Shown: one piece after another, positions 44,864-55,312 of the stretch | Numbering within the stretch: position 1 is the first letter of the stretch | How the letters are laid out: each line of letters opens with the position of its first letter | The notes under the pieces: generated by a model | Databases searched by the model: none | Told to the model about the DNA's origin: nothing | What the model saw: the letters and a program-made list of their open reading frames with translations, nothing else | Program-made: the position numbers and the translations under genes | Source of the DNA: Sulfuriferula nivalis | GTDB lineage: Bacteria; Pseudomonadota; Gammaproteobacteria; Burkholderiales; Sulfuriferulaceae | DNA length: 64,000 nt | Assembly (NCBI RefSeq): GCF_009937995.1 | Contig: NZ_AP021881.1 | Coordinates: 1,674,001-1,738,000 of the forward strand | Reading direction: 5' to 3'

Positions 44864-45870
44864 AGTGGAGATTCCATAGTAATTACGCCATAGTGCAGAT
44901 TTTTTTGCAGCAGATAACGTCGATAAAATACCGACAGCTTATCACTGGCGATCGACACCTCACTATCTGCTGCAAGTGGCAGACGCAGTGGCCGCTGATT
45001 TTCCAATATGGGTTTGTCTTGCAGAAATATTCGATCCTGAAATGCGCGTAGTTCAACATCGCTTTGTTCAAAATTGGTCATCGCCAGCACGATCCACACC
45101 TGACTTATCTCCTCAGCCAGCGGCTGCACATGCAAACTAATGGCTTCGCGGAAACTCTGTTGTGCTTGTAGCAATTTGGTCAGAATAGCGGTGAGTGGTC
45201 GCACGACTCGGTAAGTGTATTCGACTTCACTGCCACCATGCGCCAGACTATTGGTTTGCGGTTGCCAAAATCGACACTGCGTTGCCAGCACACCAGTCTC
45301 GCCACCGTCATCAACATAGGTCTCGACTTTGTAATCGCGCACCGCAGTATGCTCGGCTTCACCCAGAATACCCTCATGCACGAATGAAAAATGCCCCATA
45401 TCCAGAAAATTCTCAACAATGCGTGGCGCACTGGTTGCAACTACATAAGGTCCACATAACACCTTACGCAGATGCGGATCGTCGTATTCAGGAAATGGCA
45501 ACAGCGGCAGTGCTGGTGTACCCAGACAAACCCAAACCAGCCCGTAACGCTCTATCACTTGATAAGCCCGTGCACAGGCTGATTTAGACGGCGTCCAGTC
45601 AGGTTGCGCAGGCACGGTGGAACAATGCCCATCAGCATCAAAACGCCAACCATGATATGCACAGACCAGCTGATCTGCTACGACTTTACCGATAGAGAAA
45701 CGTGTACCACGATGCGGGCAGCGATCTTCCCAGGCATGAACACTGCCATCAGCACTGCGCCATAACGCCACTTCCTGCCCCATCAGACTGGCAGCCAGCA
45801 CGCTCCCTGCGACAACCTGTTCAGAAGCTGCCAGCGGATGCCAGTCATTCCACAACACGACATCATGCAT
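44860..45870 (-). CDS. Rieske non-haem iron oxygenase in the purine operon
   Basis: A 336-residue oxygenase alpha subunit. The Rieske ligands are in EDRCPHRG and CAYHGW (about residues 48-71), and the iron site is in NFLDMGHFSFVHEG (D-x2-H-x4-H). It is embedded between guaD and 8-oxoguanine deaminase with 4- and 8-base overlaps, so it clearly belongs to purine metabolism. The best analogy is HpxD, the Rieske enzyme proposed to oxidise hypoxanthine in Klebsiella, but no HpxE-like reductase is present and XdhAB is already encoded here. Its substrate is therefore open. Confidence 0.8.
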   Translation of the reverse strand: MHDVVLWNDWHPLAASEQVVAGSVLAASLMGQEVALWRSADGSVHAWEDRCPHRGTRFSIGKVVADQLVCAYHGWRFDADGHCSTVPAQPDWTPSKSACARAYQVIERYGLVWVCLGTPALPLLPFPEYDDPHLRKVLCGPYVVATSAPRIVENFLDMGHFSFVHEGILGEAEHTAVRDYKVETYVDDGGETGVLATQCRFWQPQTNSLAHGGSEVEYTYRVVRPLTAILTKLLQAQQSFREAISLHVQPLAEEISQVWIVLAMTNFEQSDVELRAFQDRIFLQDKPILENQRPLRLPLAADSEVSIASDKLSVFYRRYLLQKNLHYGVITMESPL

Positions 45871-47197
45871 GCTGTATGGTCTCAGTAGATGAATGTGCCA
45901 GATTACCTAATACATAAGTTGCAGAAATAGCTCTGTCATCACCCATTATCATCCATAGAAACAGGCGCTCAGCGAGACTCGTTGCTGACTGCATGCGCCT
46001 TGCCAGTAAAGGTGTCGCATCAGGGTCGAGCACGACAAAATCGGCTTCCTTACCCACGGCAAAATTTCCTATATGCTGATCCAGTCCGAGAGATCTCGCA
46101 TTACCCAGTGTAATCATGTAAAACGCCAGTAACGGGGATAAGGTATAACCGCGTAACTGCGCCACGTTATATGACGCCCCCAAGGTTTGCAGCAGGCTGA
46201 AACTGGTGCCACCACCCACATCTGTCGCGATGCCCACACGCATACTCGCGTCACGCGCACCCGCCAGATCGAACAGTCCGCTGCCTAAAAACAGATTGGA
46301 AGTCGGGCAAAATGCAGCCGTCGCCCCGCTATCCACCATGCGCTTACGGTCTTCCTCATCCAGATGGATACAATGCGCATACACCGCACCTTCACGCAGC
46401 AAACCGAAATGGTCATACACGTCCAGGTAACTTCGGCTCCAAGGGAACAAACGCGCCACCCACGCCACTTCATCATGGTTTTCTGCCAGATGGCTGTGTA
46501 TATGTACCTGAGGGTAAGCCAGAGCCAATTCACCTGCTCGCGCCAGTTGCTGATCGCTGGAAGTAATAGCGAAACGCGGGGTAATCGCATAACCCAGTCG
46601 CCCCAATCCATGCCAGCGCTCTATTAATGCAGCGCTGTCGGCAAAACCCGTATCAGGTGTGTCGCGCAAATATTCAGGACTATGCCTGTCCATCAACACC
46701 TTACCCGCCACCATGCGCAGCTTGCGTTGTTCTGCTACGGTAAAGAAAGCATCTATAGACGCTCTATGTACACTACCGAATACCAGCGCGGTCGTTGTGC
46801 CATTGCGTAATAATTCATCAAGAAAAAACTCAGCAACTTCAGTAGCGTGGGCTTCATTATCAAAACGGCTTTCGGCAGGGAAAGTATAACGCTCCAGCCA
46901 GTCCAGCAACTGTGTTCCTGGTGCAGCGATAATGTCAGTTTGTGGAAAATGAATATGCGTATCTATGAATCCAGGCATAATCAGTTTGCCCGAATAATCG
47001 GTGATAACTGTATTGGCAGGTAAATCAGATGCAAGTGCAACATAATCACCGACAGCGTCAACCAGTCCATCTTTAACCAGCATTAATCCATCGGCAAAAT
47101 AGGCATAAGCCTGTTCATTTTCACTCTCGCCAGGGTCAGCCAGAAAATGCAGTATGGAACCACGAAAAGCACGATACTTCGGTGTAACTATACTCAT
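45863..47197 (-). CDS. guaD: Guanine deaminase
   Basis: A 444-residue amidohydrolase converting guanine to xanthine and ammonia. Metal motif PGFIDTHIHFPQTDIIAAPG, SHLAENHDEVAWV, CPTSNLFLGSGLFDL and the ATDVGGGTSFS aspartate are those of the long (amidohydrolase-type) guanine deaminases. It overlaps puuD upstream and the Rieske gene downstream. Confidence 0.92.
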   Translation of the reverse strand: MSIVTPKYRAFRGSILHFLADPGESENEQAYAYFADGLMLVKDGLVDAVGDYVALASDLPANTVITDYSGKLIMPGFIDTHIHFPQTDIIAAPGTQLLDWLERYTFPAESRFDNEAHATEVAEFFLDELLRNGTTTALVFGSVHRASIDAFFTVAEQRKLRMVAGKVLMDRHSPEYLRDTPDTGFADSAALIERWHGLGRLGYAITPRFAITSSDQQLARAGELALAYPQVHIHSHLAENHDEVAWVARLFPWSRSYLDVYDHFGLLREGAVYAHCIHLDEEDRKRMVDSGATAAFCPTSNLFLGSGLFDLAGARDASMRVGIATDVGGGTSFSLLQTLGASYNVAQLRGYTLSPLLAFYMITLGNARSLGLDQHIGNFAVGKEADFVVLDPDATPLLARRMQSATSLAERLFLWMIMGDDRAISATYVLGNLAHSSTETIQHA

Positions 47198-48393
47198 TGA
47201 GTGAGCGCCCCTGCATCATGCCAGGCAACGATGAGTTGTCGTTCCTGTTCGGTCATTGCGGTCAAATTTCCTAGCGGCATAGCTCGGCTCGATACCTGCT
47301 GATATACCAATGTCTCCTGCATTGCTACTCGTGTCGGCGTATCCAGCATAATACCCTTAGGCGCCGCGACAAAACCAGCCTGTGTCGGATGTTCGGCATG
47401 ACAGGCAACACAGCGGGTCTGGACGATATGTACGACCTTGGCAAATTGCGCTGCCGGTGCTTCAACAGTTTCCGGTGGTGTAACCGCTGCGGGAGAAATT
47501 GCTATCGCAACACCCACCAGCAAACCTATCCCCAGCAACAATGGCAATTTTGATGGCTGTCCTTTATGACGCGAAACAAAATATACCCGTATTGCTGCTC
47601 CTGCCAGAGATATTGCCACCAATAATACCCAGTTATATGCATGATTAAACAGCATCGCATAATGGTTGCTCATCATCGTAAAAATCACTGGCAAGGTGAA
47701 ATAGGTATTATGTACTGAGCGTTGTTTGGCTTTCAAACCTGGCGTTGCATCAGGCTTACGTCCGGCCAGTTTGGCCTTAATCAGCTCACGCTGACCAGGC
47801 ATAATCACAAAAAACACATTCCCAACCATCAGCGTACCCAGCATGGCACCATAGTGGATAAATGCTCCGCGACCGCTGAATACGTGGGTCAATCCCCAGG
47901 CCGCAAAAACCGACAGCGCCAATACCGCCAACCCAAGCAAACGATCATCTCGACCTAAAGGAGAGCGGCATAAACCATCATAAATCAGCCAGCCAGCAAT
48001 CAACGTGCCTATACCTATCGCAATCGCTTGCTCAGGTGTCAGTACAGCAACAGCAGGATCAATCAAATAAGTGTCTGCACCTACATAATAAACCAGGCTC
48101 AGCATAAAAAAGCCTGAGAGCCAGGTTGAATAAGCTTCCCATTTGAACCAATGTAACGGTTCAGGCAATTGCTCAGGCGCTACGCGATATTTCTGTGCAT
48201 GATAAAACCCGCCGCCATGCACCGACCACACCTCGCCGCTTATCCCCTTGTAACTATCAGCGGGGTCAATAGGCACGCGTAGATGGTTGTCCAGCCAGAC
48301 AAAATAAAACGATGCTCCTATCCACGCGATACCTGTAATCAAGTGTACCCAGCGCCCAAGGAAATTCAGCCATTCCAACCAGTATGCATCCAT
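47194..48393 (-). CDS. puuD: Membrane-bound urate hydroxylase with C-terminal cytochrome c
   Basis: A 399-residue PuuD that oxidises urate to 5-hydroxyisourate and passes electrons to the respiratory chain, so no hydrogen peroxide is formed. The N-terminal part (WLNFLGRWVHLITGIAWIGASF and about seven further helices) is the DUF989 urate oxidase domain. A C-terminal cytochrome c domain has the haem motif CVACH (residues 328-332) and a probable axial Met in SRAMPLG. It replaces soluble uricase here. Overlaps guaD by 4 bases. Confidence 0.92.
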   Translation of the reverse strand: MDAYWLEWLNFLGRWVHLITGIAWIGASFYFVWLDNHLRVPIDPADSYKGISGEVWSVHGGGFYHAQKYRVAPEQLPEPLHWFKWEAYSTWLSGFFMLSLVYYVGADTYLIDPAVAVLTPEQAIAIGIGTLIAGWLIYDGLCRSPLGRDDRLLGLAVLALSVFAAWGLTHVFSGRGAFIHYGAMLGTLMVGNVFFVIMPGQRELIKAKLAGRKPDATPGLKAKQRSVHNTYFTLPVIFTMMSNHYAMLFNHAYNWVLLVAISLAGAAIRVYFVSRHKGQPSKLPLLLGIGLLVGVAIAISPAAVTPPETVEAPAAQFAKVVHIVQTRCVACHAEHPTQAGFVAAPKGIMLDTPTRVAMQETLVYQQVSSRAMPLGNLTAMTEQERQLIVAWHDAGALTQ

Positions 48394-48402
48394 AATTTTT
48401 TG

Positions 48403-49329
48403 TCAGGTATGAGGATAAAAACTCTGTCCCAGCGACATAGGCTGATTCAGCAATATAGTCTTAGGGTTGCGGCTAATCAGCACCAGCACCACAATAGTCA
48501 CGATATAAGGCAACATAGACAGTATCTCCGACGGCACATGTACACCCATACCTTGCCCGTAGAATTGCAAGATAGTTACTCCACCGAATAAATAGGCACC
48601 AAGCAGTATGCGCATAGGTTTCCATGTCGCAAATACCACTAATGCCAACGCGATCCAGCCGCGTCCAGCGGTCATGCCCTCAACCCACATCGGCGTGATC
48701 GCCAGTGACAAATAAGCGCCAGCCAGTCCGCTCATGGCCCCGCCAAAAAGGATAGACAGATAACGAATACGTATCACTGGATAGCCAATCGCATGCGCTG
48801 AAGCAGGTGATTCACCCACTGCTCGCACTACCAACCCCCAATGAGAGCGGTTAAAAAACCACTGCAATGCAAACAGCAACAATATCGAGCCATAAACCAG
48901 AATGTCAAAATGAAACAACAACGACCCAACAAACGGAATATCAGTTAACACAGGAATATTCAAACGATGTAAACCATCCAGTGACATACCCACATACGCT
49001 TTACCAATAAAGGCACTCAATCCGACCCCAAACAGCGTTAAAGCCAATCCTGTCGCAACCTGATTGGTTTGCAAAGTGAGCGTAAGCACTGCGAATATTA
49101 GCGACAACGCAATACCAGCAATAATGGCAGCCGAGAATCCTAATGCCAGACTACCTGTATGCGACGTCACGGCAAAACCTGCGATGGCGCCAACTAACAT
49201 CATGCCTTCCACACCGAGATTGAGCACACCAGCACGTTCCGTTACCAGCTCGCCATAGGCAGCATATGCCAAGGGTGTAGCAGCAGCGACAGTGCTGGAA
49301 AAAATGGGTATCAGTTGATCTGTGATCAT
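48403..49329 (-). CDS. Nucleobase/nucleoside ABC importer permease (NupQ type)
   Basis: A 308-residue inner-membrane permease of the BmpA-NupOPQ/RnsABCD type, with about eight helices; typical motifs are [24 protein letters not shown] and [22 protein letters not shown]. In this operon it most likely imports purine bases, nucleosides or allantoin-type compounds. It overlaps the partner permease by 4 bases. Confidence 0.85.
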   Translation of the reverse strand: MITDQLIPIFSSTVAAATPLAYAAYGELVTERAGVLNLGVEGMMLVGAIAGFAVTSHTGSLALGFSAAIIAGIALSLIFAVLTLTLQTNQVATGLALTLFGVGLSAFIGKAYVGMSLDGLHRLNIPVLTDIPFVGSLLFHFDILVYGSILLLFALQWFFNRSHWGLVVRAVGESPASAHAIGYPVIRIRYLSILFGGAMSGLAGAYLSLAITPMWVEGMTAGRGWIALALVVFATWKPMRILLGAYLFGGVTILQFYGQGMGVHVPSEILSMLPYIVTIVVLVLISRNPKTILLNQPMSLGQSFYPHT

Positions 49330-50438
49330 GATTGCTCCTCAGGTAATGCAGTTGTCACTGGTTGCACAGGAACAACGGGGTGGTTTGCTGCCTTGAAGCG
49401 GAAAGTTATAAAGATGTCAGCGGCTAACAAATAGAACAGCAATAACCCCTGAAATAAACCGGTCACTGCCGAAGGCAAACCCAAATCAATTTGTGCGGTT
49501 TCACCACCGAGATACAGTAACGACATCAACAAGCTGGCCAGCAAAACTCCCAGTGGATGCAGCCGCCCAACATAGGCAACGATAATGGCAGCAAATCCAT
49601 ATCCCGGTGAAATGATAGGCTGCAACTGCCCAATAGGCCCAGCTACCTCACCCATACCAGCTAATCCAGCCACACCTCCACTGACAAGTAGCGCCAGCCA
49701 GACATTGCGTTTTTCACTGAATCCCGCATAACGTGCCGCTGCAGGCGCCAGTCCGCTGACCTGCATGCGAAAGCCAGCAAACATTTTGTGTGAAAAAAAC
49801 CAGGACAGCGCGACTAATCCGATAGCGATCACAAACAACAAATTAGTGCGTAGCCCCTCCATCAATAAAGGCAAAGTTTCTGCACTGGTAAACATGACAG
49901 TCTGCGGAAAATTCAAACCATCTGGATCACGCCAGGGGCCTTGTACCAGGAACCCAAGGAACAGCTGAGCCACATAAACCAGCATCAGACTCACCAATAT
50001 CTCATTGGTATTAAAGCGAGTACGCAAAAATGCTGGTATCACCGCCCATGCCATACCGCCGAGTATGCCAGCCAGCATCATTAACGGGATCAGCCAGGGT
50101 GCCGTTTCCAGTCCTTGAAAGTGGAGCGCAACCCCACCAGCAGCGATAGCGCCCATGGTCAGCTGACCTTCAGCACCAATATTGAATACGCTGGCACGGA
50201 AACCGATAGCCAAGCCCAATCCACACAATATTAACGGCGTGGCCTTTAACAGCCATTCACCTATGCCATACGCACTGGTCAGTGGCTTGATAAAGAATAC
50301 CCAAAAGGCATGTAATGGTTCTTTGCCTAGCAGCGTAAACAGCAAATATCCAGTAATCAGCATGCACACGGCAGCGATTACCGGTGACGCAAACATCATC
50401 ATCGTTGATGGCTGGGCACGACGTTCCAGGCTAGGCAT
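49326..50438 (-). CDS. Nucleobase/nucleoside ABC importer permease (NupP type)
   Basis: A 370-residue inner-membrane permease with GIGEWLLKATPLILCGLGLAIGFRASVFNIGAEGQL, the signature of the second permease of this importer class. I start at ATG 50438 after GGAGG; the in-frame ATG at 50474 lies well inside the ATPase gene. The gene overlaps the ATPase stop by 8 bases, so translation is coupled. Confidence 0.87.
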   Translation of the reverse strand: MPSLERRAQPSTMMMFASPVIAAVCMLITGYLLFTLLGKEPLHAFWVFFIKPLTSAYGIGEWLLKATPLILCGLGLAIGFRASVFNIGAEGQLTMGAIAAGGVALHFQGLETAPWLIPLMMLAGILGGMAWAVIPAFLRTRFNTNEILVSLMLVYVAQLFLGFLVQGPWRDPDGLNFPQTVMFTSAETLPLLMEGLRTNLLFVIAIGLVALSWFFSHKMFAGFRMQVSGLAPAAARYAGFSEKRNVWLALLVSGGVAGLAGMGEVAGPIGQLQPIISPGYGFAAIIVAYVGRLHPLGVLLASLLMSLLYLGGETAQIDLGLPSAVTGLFQGLLLFYLLAADIFITFRFKAANHPVVPVQPVTTALPEEQS

Positions 50439-51975
50439 GAGCGACCTCCGCATTATCATGATTAAATTCTCCACTCATCCACATCCCTATCTGTTCAACA
50501 GAGGTGTCTTTTGCTGCTACTGTGGGTGACAGTCGGCCATCCGCTATCACGGCAATACGGTCGCAGATCATAAACAACTCCTCCAGCTCTTCTGATATCA
50601 CTAATACAGCAACACCCTGATTTCTCAACTCTATAAGCGCTTGCCGTATCAACTGTGCAGCCCCTACATCCACGCCCCAGGTGGGCTGTGCGACTATCAT
50701 CACTTTGGGTGCTTGCATAATTTCTCGACCGACGATGAATTTCTGTAAATTACCGCCTGACAAACTGCCCGCCAGCGCCTGATCTCCACCACATTTCACA
50801 TTGAATTGAGCAATAACGTTCCGGGCAAATTCACGTACATTTGTATAAGAAATCAAACCTCGTTTTACCATGTCACCGTCACTGGTAGTAAGCAAGGCAT
50901 TAAGCGCCAAACTGAGTGTGGGCACTGCCCCGCGCCCCAATCGCTCCTCAGGTACAAAACGTAAGCCCAACAGTCGTCGCTGAGCAGGGTTCAATTTCCC
51001 TACCGCAGTACCACAAACTTTTACACCCTCAGATTGAGACAGGGTTTGTTCTCCGGATAATGCAGCCAACAGTTCCTTCTGTCCGTTGCCGGATATCCCT
51101 GCAATCCCCACCATTTCACCACTACGTACTTCCAGATTGATGTCTTTCAGCGTCGTGCCAAAGGGATCTATGGTGGAAAGACTCAAGTGGTCGACCTGTA
51201 ATCTTGCCTCCCCTACTGTCGTCGCATCCAGCTGACATCCGGGCAAATCACGACCTATCATCATCTGCGCCAGTGTGACTTTGGTTTCTTCCTTGGGACT
51301 GGCAGTGCCCGTCACGCGGCCACTGCGCAATATTGTTGCGCTGTCACACAGCGCCTGTATCTCGTCGAGCTTATGGCTGATATACAATATGCTGCAACCC
51401 TCAGCAGCGAGGCGACGCAGGGTTTCAAACAGTTTGAGTACGGCCTGAGGTGTGAGCACTGAAGTAGGCTCATCCATAATCAGCAACTTGGGATTATTGA
51501 GCAGACAACGAACAATTTCGACGCGCTGGCGTTCACCCACTGACATGCTATGTATCAGGCGATGTGGGTCAACTGGCAAGCCATACTCTGTGGATACATC
51601 ACTGATACGTTGCGCCAGTTCGGCCGGGGCTATGGTCGTATCAAGCGCTAGCGAAATATTCTCAGCTACCGTCAAAGTTTCAAATAAAGAAAAGTGTTGA
51701 AATACCATGCCTATACCCATGCGTCGTGCTTCTGCAGGTGACGCAATATGCACTTCACGGTTTTCCCAAAGTATTTCCCCCGCGTCAGGTTTGGTTACAC
51801 CGTAAATAATCTTCATCAGCGTACTTTTACCCGCACCGTTCTCACCTAGCACAGCGTGAATTTCACCAGGATGTACGATTAAATCGACATTTTCATTGGC
51901 GATGACGGACGGATAAATTTTGGTAATGCCGCGCAATTCCAATCGAGGATGGGCAATGGGTAAGCTCGTATTCAT
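50431..51975 (-). CDS. Nucleobase/nucleoside ABC importer tandem ATPase (NupO type)
   Basis: A 514-residue protein with two ABC domains. The first has Walker A GENGAGKST, signature MSVGERQRVEI and Walker B LLIMDEPTSVL. The second (from about residue 255) has a modified Walker A (GISGNGQKE), signature LSGGNLQK and VAQPTWGVD, as in sugar/nucleoside CUT2-like importers where the second site is degenerate. It powers the two downstream permeases. No BmpA-type binding protein is in the window. Confidence 0.9.
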   Translation of the reverse strand: MNTSLPIAHPRLELRGITKIYPSVIANENVDLIVHPGEIHAVLGENGAGKSTLMKIIYGVTKPDAGEILWENREVHIASPAEARRMGIGMVFQHFSLFETLTVAENISLALDTTIAPAELAQRISDVSTEYGLPVDPHRLIHSMSVGERQRVEIVRCLLNNPKLLIMDEPTSVLTPQAVLKLFETLRRLAAEGCSILYISHKLDEIQALCDSATILRSGRVTGTASPKEETKVTLAQMMIGRDLPGCQLDATTVGEARLQVDHLSLSTIDPFGTTLKDINLEVRSGEMVGIAGISGNGQKELLAALSGEQTLSQSEGVKVCGTAVGKLNPAQRRLLGLRFVPEERLGRGAVPTLSLALNALLTTSDGDMVKRGLISYTNVREFARNVIAQFNVKCGGDQALAGSLSGGNLQKFIVGREIMQAPKVMIVAQPTWGVDVGAAQLIRQALIELRNQGVAVLVISEELEELFMICDRIAVIADGRLSPTVAAKDTSVEQIGMWMSGEFNHDNAEVAHA

Positions 51976-53024
51976 ACGCTCTCCATAATGGTACGTTGGA
52001 AATTATTACTGTTCATGTGAGGGAGATGATTGCTTGTAGACTGAGCTTCTCGCAATTGCATGAGTTGTGCGACCACAGAAATAGCGATGGTCGCTGGTTC
52101 TTTGCCAGATATTCCAGCTATCCCTATTGGACAGGTAATACGCTCTGGCTGATACCCCTGATCACGTAAACGGTGACTAAAACGCGCAGCCTTGGTCGCA
52201 GACCCGATCAATCCGATAAAGCCTGATTTTTCCTGATCTAATAAAGCCGCGCAGATGGCGTAATCCAGCGCATGATCATGTGTCAATATCAGAAACCAGG
52301 CATGGTCTGGTGCCTGCTCAACTTCAGCGGCAGGGTCATTACTGACCAATTTATTCAGTACCACATCAGCAGGAAAAATATCAGCACGATTATCGATCCA
52401 GATCAGGTCAAATGGCAGGTCGCGCAAATGGCTGACAATAGCCTGCCCTACATGGCCCGCACCGAATATCCACAGCGGTGTATTGCCATGTTCCAGCCGT
52501 TCTAGCAACACACTAGTAGCATCACTTTGTAACAGCCTCACACCGGCTGTGGCCGCATCCATTAATTCACCCACTTCACTGGCTAAACCAGCTTCACTAT
52601 GGTCGTTGGCAGACTCAAAAACAATACGCTGAATTGATTGTTGTTTGACTCGGGAAGCAAAAACTATGGTCTTGTGTTGTAGTAACTGAGCATGGGCTGT
52701 TGTTATCGCTGATCTATCTGCAATGGTGTAACGCTCCCACCATAAATCAACGATGCCACCACAACATTGTCCCAATGTGGTTGCCAGTGAAAAACGTTGA
52801 TAACGCGCCATCGAACCTGTTTGTGCTAACAAATCTCGTGCCAGTGCAATGGCCTTGAATTCGAGATTGCCGCCCCCCAGCGTACCCGACATACCCTGTT
52901 GGTGTACCAGCATGCTTGCACCCGGTTTGCGTGGTGTAGAACCTTTGGTCGCTGCAACAACGATACGAACTACGTCATGACCGTCGGTCAGTAGTTGGTC
53001 GAGTTCAGCGAGCCAGTGTTTCAT
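51972..53024 (-). CDS. xdhC: Xanthine dehydrogenase accessory protein XdhC
   Basis: A 350-residue chaperone that inserts sulfurated molybdenum cofactor into XdhB. The N-terminal XdhC/CoxI domain (VVAATKGSTPRKPGASMLV, GTLGGGNLEF) is followed by a Rossmann domain (PLWIFGAGHVGQAIV). It overlaps xdhB and the ATPase gene by 4 bases each. Confidence 0.92.
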   Translation of the reverse strand: MKHWLAELDQLLTDGHDVVRIVVAATKGSTPRKPGASMLVHQQGMSGTLGGGNLEFKAIALARDLLAQTGSMARYQRFSLATTLGQCCGGIVDLWWERYTIADRSAITTAHAQLLQHKTIVFASRVKQQSIQRIVFESANDHSEAGLASEVGELMDAATAGVRLLQSDATSVLLERLEHGNTPLWIFGAGHVGQAIVSHLRDLPFDLIWIDNRADIFPADVVLNKLVSNDPAAEVEQAPDHAWFLILTHDHALDYAICAALLDQEKSGFIGLIGSATKAARFSHRLRDQGYQPERITCPIGIAGISGKEPATIAISVVAQLMQLREAQSTSNHLPHMNSNNFQRTIMESV

Positions 53025-55312
53025 ACCACCTCTCCTGCACCCAAGGCACGCAGTATGGCTTCAGGTGTAGCAGGCGCACTCAAGTGCATTGCCGCCTGCG
53101 CACCAGCACTATTAGCAACCGCATCGCGCAACGCATGGAATGCTGAAATCGCCAGCATCAGCGGTGGTTCTCCGACTGCTTTAGAATGGAATATGGTGTC
53201 TTCGGCGTTTGGTGTATCACTCAACAGATTGATGCGTGTATCTTCTGGCCAGTCGCTGGCGGCCGGAATTTTATAAGTCGAAGGGGCATGCGTTTTAAGC
53301 TCGCCTTTATCACTCCAGTACAGCTCTTCGGACGTTAACCAGCCTACACCTTGCAGGAAGCCACCTTCTATCTGCCCTATATCCAGTGCAGGATTCAGTG
53401 AGGTGCCTACATCATGCAGAATATCCACACGCAGGATACGGTTCTCGCCAGTAAGCGTGTCTATTGCCACCTCCGTCACGGCGGCACCCCAAGAAAAGTA
53501 AAAGAAAGGACGCCCGCTGAAGGTTTTGCGGTCATAGTGAATTTTTGGGGTGCTGTAATATCCAGTCGAAGACAACGACACACGTGCCATATAAGCCTGA
53601 AATACCAATGCGGCAAATGTCAGCTGATGTCCCGGCATGTACACTTGCCCATCGGCGAAGACTACATCTGCTGCTGCCACCTGATATGCCTCGGTCGCAA
53701 AACTAACCAGGCGCTCCTTGATCGTCCGTGCTGCTGCCTGTGCTGCCTTGCCATTCAAATCACTGCCTGAAGAAGCTGCGGTAGGAGATGTGTTGGGCAC
53801 CTTACTGGTATCTGTCGCCGAAACGCGAACCTGATCCAGCGCAATACCAAATTCATGCGCTACCACTTGTGCCACTTTGGTGAACAAGCCCTGCCCCATC
53901 TCCGTACCACCATGATTCAGCAATACACTACCATCGGTATAAACATGCACTAACGCACCCGCCTGATTGTATTGCGTGGCAGTAAACGAAATACCGAACT
54001 TGACTGGAGTCAGCGCCAACCCCTTTTTAATAATCGGGCTATTCTTGTTGAATTCATTGATAGCGATTCTGCGCGTCGCATAATCGCTGCTATCCACCAA
54101 CTCATCCACTATCTTATGTACCAGATTGTTTTCAACCAGCATCTTGTAAGGCGTGACATTACGGTCTTCAATACCGTAGAAATTAGCACGACGCACATCC
54201 AGCGGATCAAGCTGTAAATGACGGGCGATGTCATCCAGCACCGCTTCTATCGCCACCATTCCTTGCGGCCCGCCAAAACCGCGGAAAGCGGTGTTGGATA
54301 CCGTATTGGTTTTGCAGCGGTGAGAAATAATCTGCACATGCTCTAAGAAATAGCAGTTGTCCGCATGAAACATGGCGCGGTCGTTGACTGGACCAGACAG
54401 ATCAGCCGAATAGCCGCAACGTGAAGCCAGCATCAACGTCAACCCCTGGATTCGTCCTTGCGTATCGAAGCCGACATCATACTCAGCGATAAAATCATGG
54501 CGTTTACCGGTCATGATCATATCTGCGTCTCTATCCACCCTGACCTTGGCTGGCACACCCAGTGCAGTCGCCACTATGGCTGCAACACTGGCAAATAACG
54601 CCGGTTGACTTTCCTTACCACCAAAAGCACCGCCCATACGCCGACATTGCACCACGACATCATGTGACTGTACATGTAGAGCATGCGCAACCAGATGCTG
54701 GACTTCACTTGGATGCTGGGTAGAGCTATGTATCAGCACACCGCCATTTTCCTGCGGTATGGCAATCGCAATCTGCCCTTCCAGATAAAAATGGTCCTGC
54801 CCACCAATCGCAACCTGCCCGGATAAACGCTGCGGCGCATTAGCCAGAGCAGTCTCGGGCTCACCCTGACGCAGGGTCTCAGTCGGTATCACTTGGCTAT
54901 CAACTGCTAGAGCACTGGCAATATCCAGCAATGCCGGTAGCGTCTCATATTCAATTTTGGCTAATTTAACAGCACGTCGTGCTGCATCAAACGAGGTTGC
55001 GGCAACAGCAAAAATCGGTTGCCCATAAAACTGGATGAGGTCAGTCGCAAAAATAGGGTCATCGTGCAATATCGGGCCATAGTTGTTTACTCCTGGAATA
55101 TCAGCATCGGTAAACACCCGTACTACACCCGGCGCACTGGCGACTGCCGACAAATCCATATGCCGGATATGCCCATGTGCAATTTCACTCATGCCGAATG
55201 CTACATGCACCGCATTTGCAGGCAATTCAATATCATCAGCATAACGTGCCCGACCTGACACATGCAGTGCTGCGCTATCATGCGTGGTAGAAATTTGTAC
55301 GACCTGACTCAT
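53021..55312 (-). CDS. xdhB: Xanthine dehydrogenase molybdopterin-binding subunit
   Basis: A 763-residue large subunit of the bacterial two-subunit xanthine dehydrogenase; oxidises hypoxanthine and xanthine to urate. CRRMGGAFGGKESQ, NTAFRGFGGPQG (active-site Arg region), GTEMGQGLFTKVAQV and the catalytic Glu in KAVGEPPLMLA are all present. It overlaps xdhA and xdhC by 4 bases. Confidence 0.95.
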   Translation of the reverse strand: MSQVVQISTTHDSAALHVSGRARYADDIELPANAVHVAFGMSEIAHGHIRHMDLSAVASAPGVVRVFTDADIPGVNNYGPILHDDPIFATDLIQFYGQPIFAVAATSFDAARRAVKLAKIEYETLPALLDIASALAVDSQVIPTETLRQGEPETALANAPQRLSGQVAIGGQDHFYLEGQIAIAIPQENGGVLIHSSTQHPSEVQHLVAHALHVQSHDVVVQCRRMGGAFGGKESQPALFASVAAIVATALGVPAKVRVDRDADMIMTGKRHDFIAEYDVGFDTQGRIQGLTLMLASRCGYSADLSGPVNDRAMFHADNCYFLEHVQIISHRCKTNTVSNTAFRGFGGPQGMVAIEAVLDDIARHLQLDPLDVRRANFYGIEDRNVTPYKMLVENNLVHKIVDELVDSSDYATRRIAINEFNKNSPIIKKGLALTPVKFGISFTATQYNQAGALVHVYTDGSVLLNHGGTEMGQGLFTKVAQVVAHEFGIALDQVRVSATDTSKVPNTSPTAASSGSDLNGKAAQAAARTIKERLVSFATEAYQVAAADVVFADGQVYMPGHQLTFAALVFQAYMARVSLSSTGYYSTPKIHYDRKTFSGRPFFYFSWGAAVTEVAIDTLTGENRILRVDILHDVGTSLNPALDIGQIEGGFLQGVGWLTSEELYWSDKGELKTHAPSTYKIPAASDWPEDTRINLLSDTPNAEDTIFHSKAVGEPPLMLAISAFHALRDAVANSAGAQAAMHLSAPATPEAILRALGAGEVV

